A program made the translations under genes and the position numbers. The notes under the pieces are model-generated. The model was not told the DNA's origin. It saw only the letters and a program-made list of their open reading frames with translations, and made no database searches. Source: Chloroflexota bacterium (lineage in GTDB: Bacteria; Chloroflexota; UBA11872). From it: a stretch of DNA of 64,000 bases. The stretch lies in the NCBI GenBank assembly GCA_026706485.1, contig JAPOYR010000003.1, positions 1 through 64,000 on the forward strand, in the 5' to 3' direction. Shown here one piece after another: positions 63,288 through 64,000 of this stretch. Every line of letters starts with the position of its first letter. Position 1 is the first letter of the stretch.

Positions 63288-64000
63288 ATGGCCACCGAAG
63301 CCCTGCGGCTGGAGGGTTGGGCTCTCATCCTGGGAGCGTCCAGCGGATTCGGCGCCACCACGGCGCGACACCTGGCGCGCTGCGGCATGAACGTGGTGGG
63401 CGTGCATCTCGACCGCCGCAACACCCAGCACCTCGCCGATGCCGTGCGCGACGACATCGAGGCCGCCGGAGGCCAGGCCAGGTTCTTCAACGTGAACGCC
63501 GCCGACGCCGATGCGCGCGCGCGGGTGCTGGACGAGGTCGCGCCCGAGCTGACGGCGCATCAGCCGCCGGTGCGCGTGGTGCTGCACTCGCTGGCCTTCG
63601 GCACGCTGCGGCCCTTCGTCGGCGAGGACGGCGAGCCCGGGATATCGTCGCGGCAGCTGGAAATGACCCTGGACGTGATGGCGAACTCCCTGGTGTATTG
63701 GACCCAGGACCTGGCGGCGCGGGACTTGCTGGGCGACGGCTCCCGCATTCTGGCGATGACCAGCGCCGGCTCCGACCGCATCTGGCCGGGATACGGCGCC
63801 GTGGGCGCGGCCAAGGCCGTCCTTGAAGCGCACGTGCGCCGGCTGGCCGTGGAATTGGCCCCGCGGCAGGTGACGGTGAACGCGCTGCGCGCCGGCGTGA
63901 CGGACACTCCCGCGCTGCGCAAGATCCCGGGGCACGAGGAGCTGGTGGCCAACGCCCAACGGGCCAATCCCGGTGGAAGGTTGACCCGAACCGAGGACGT
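63288..64000 (+). CDS. SDR-family reductase, FabI-like (partial, runs off the window)
   Basis: The frame opens at ATG 63288 (GGAG upstream) and is open to the end of the window, 237 codons so far. The Rossmann motif LGASSGFGATTARHLA is at about 14-29. The active-site Tyr and Lys are in GYGAVGAAKAVLE: six residues lie between Tyr and Lys (Yx6K), as in enoyl-ACP reductase FabI rather than the classical YxxxK. RLTRTEDV near the edge matches the FabI C-terminal region. A fatty-acid role is inferred. Confidence 0.75.
   Translation, partial: MATEALRLEGWALILGASSGFGATTARHLARCGMNVVGVHLDRRNTQHLADAVRDDIEAAGGQARFFNVNAADADARARVLDEVAPELTAHQPPVRVVLHSLAFGTLRPFVGEDGEPGISSRQLEMTLDVMANSLVYWTQDLAARDLLGDGSRILAMTSAGSDRIWPGYGAVGAAKAVLEAHVRRLAVELAPRQVTVNALRAGVTDTPALRKIPGHEELVANAQRANPGGRLTRTED

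Overview
The window looks like a chromosomal segment of a high-G+C, probably aerobic, uncultured bacterium. A Chloroflexota lineage (SAR202 or sponge-associated type) is the best guess. It rests on very G+C-rich coding, a B12-dependent ribonucleotide reductase, phytanoyl-CoA dioxygenase, DUF2961 and Gfo/Idh/MocA genes, tig-clpP-clpX, and gene gaps filled with short dispersed repeats whose chance translations (VRQAHHE, FDKLRANG) are common in such genomes. This is inference; no rRNA or phylogenetic marker was tested.

Layout. 0-8.2 kb: a partial gene, a GNAT acetyltransferase, a minus-strand operon (DM13 protein, type II NADH dehydrogenase fused to a membrane domain, and a membrane protein carrying the same domain three times), gdpD, a DEAD-box helicase and a flavin reductase-like gene. 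8.2-13 kb: a small catabolic set (glycosidase-like barrel, DUF2961 protein, oxidoreductase). 13-22.5 kb: pyrE with a duplicated 5' end, then an accessory stretch with McrBC-type restriction, a VapBC-type toxin-antitoxin, a phytanoyl-CoA dioxygenase, tRNA-Leu(UAA) and an AlbA/Schlafen-type ATPase. 22.5-26.2 kb: envelope and one-carbon genes. 26.3-34 kb: a tight five-gene minus-strand operon, Mre11, Rad50, NurA, an unnamed 194-aa protein and HerA, resembling the archaeal DNA-end resection module. 34-41 kb: sodC, an isochorismatase-like hydrolase, an ICL/PEP-mutase enzyme, tig-clpP-clpX, tRNA-Leu(UAG) and Fe/Mn-SOD. 41-51.4 kb: SIMPL protein, Trk potassium uptake, nrdJ, ATP-type PEP carboxykinase and an acetoacetate decarboxylase-like gene. 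51.6-54 kb: an ABC exporter operon ending in a redoxin whose frame is crossed by one TGA exactly at the active-site position (UxxC), with a hairpin just after it: a candidate selenoprotein. 54.5-64 kb: a large membrane protein, a Lon-N domain protein, DUF4389, MutS2, nadD-rsfS, two oxidoreductase-type genes and a partial FabI-like reductase.

The two items most worth pursuing are the candidate selenocysteine redoxin (51602-52102) and the archaeal-style resection operon with its unassigned fifth gene (26322-33978). Gene functions are assigned from motifs read by eye; start codons were chosen by Shine-Dalgarno-like sequence, neighbours and domain start.
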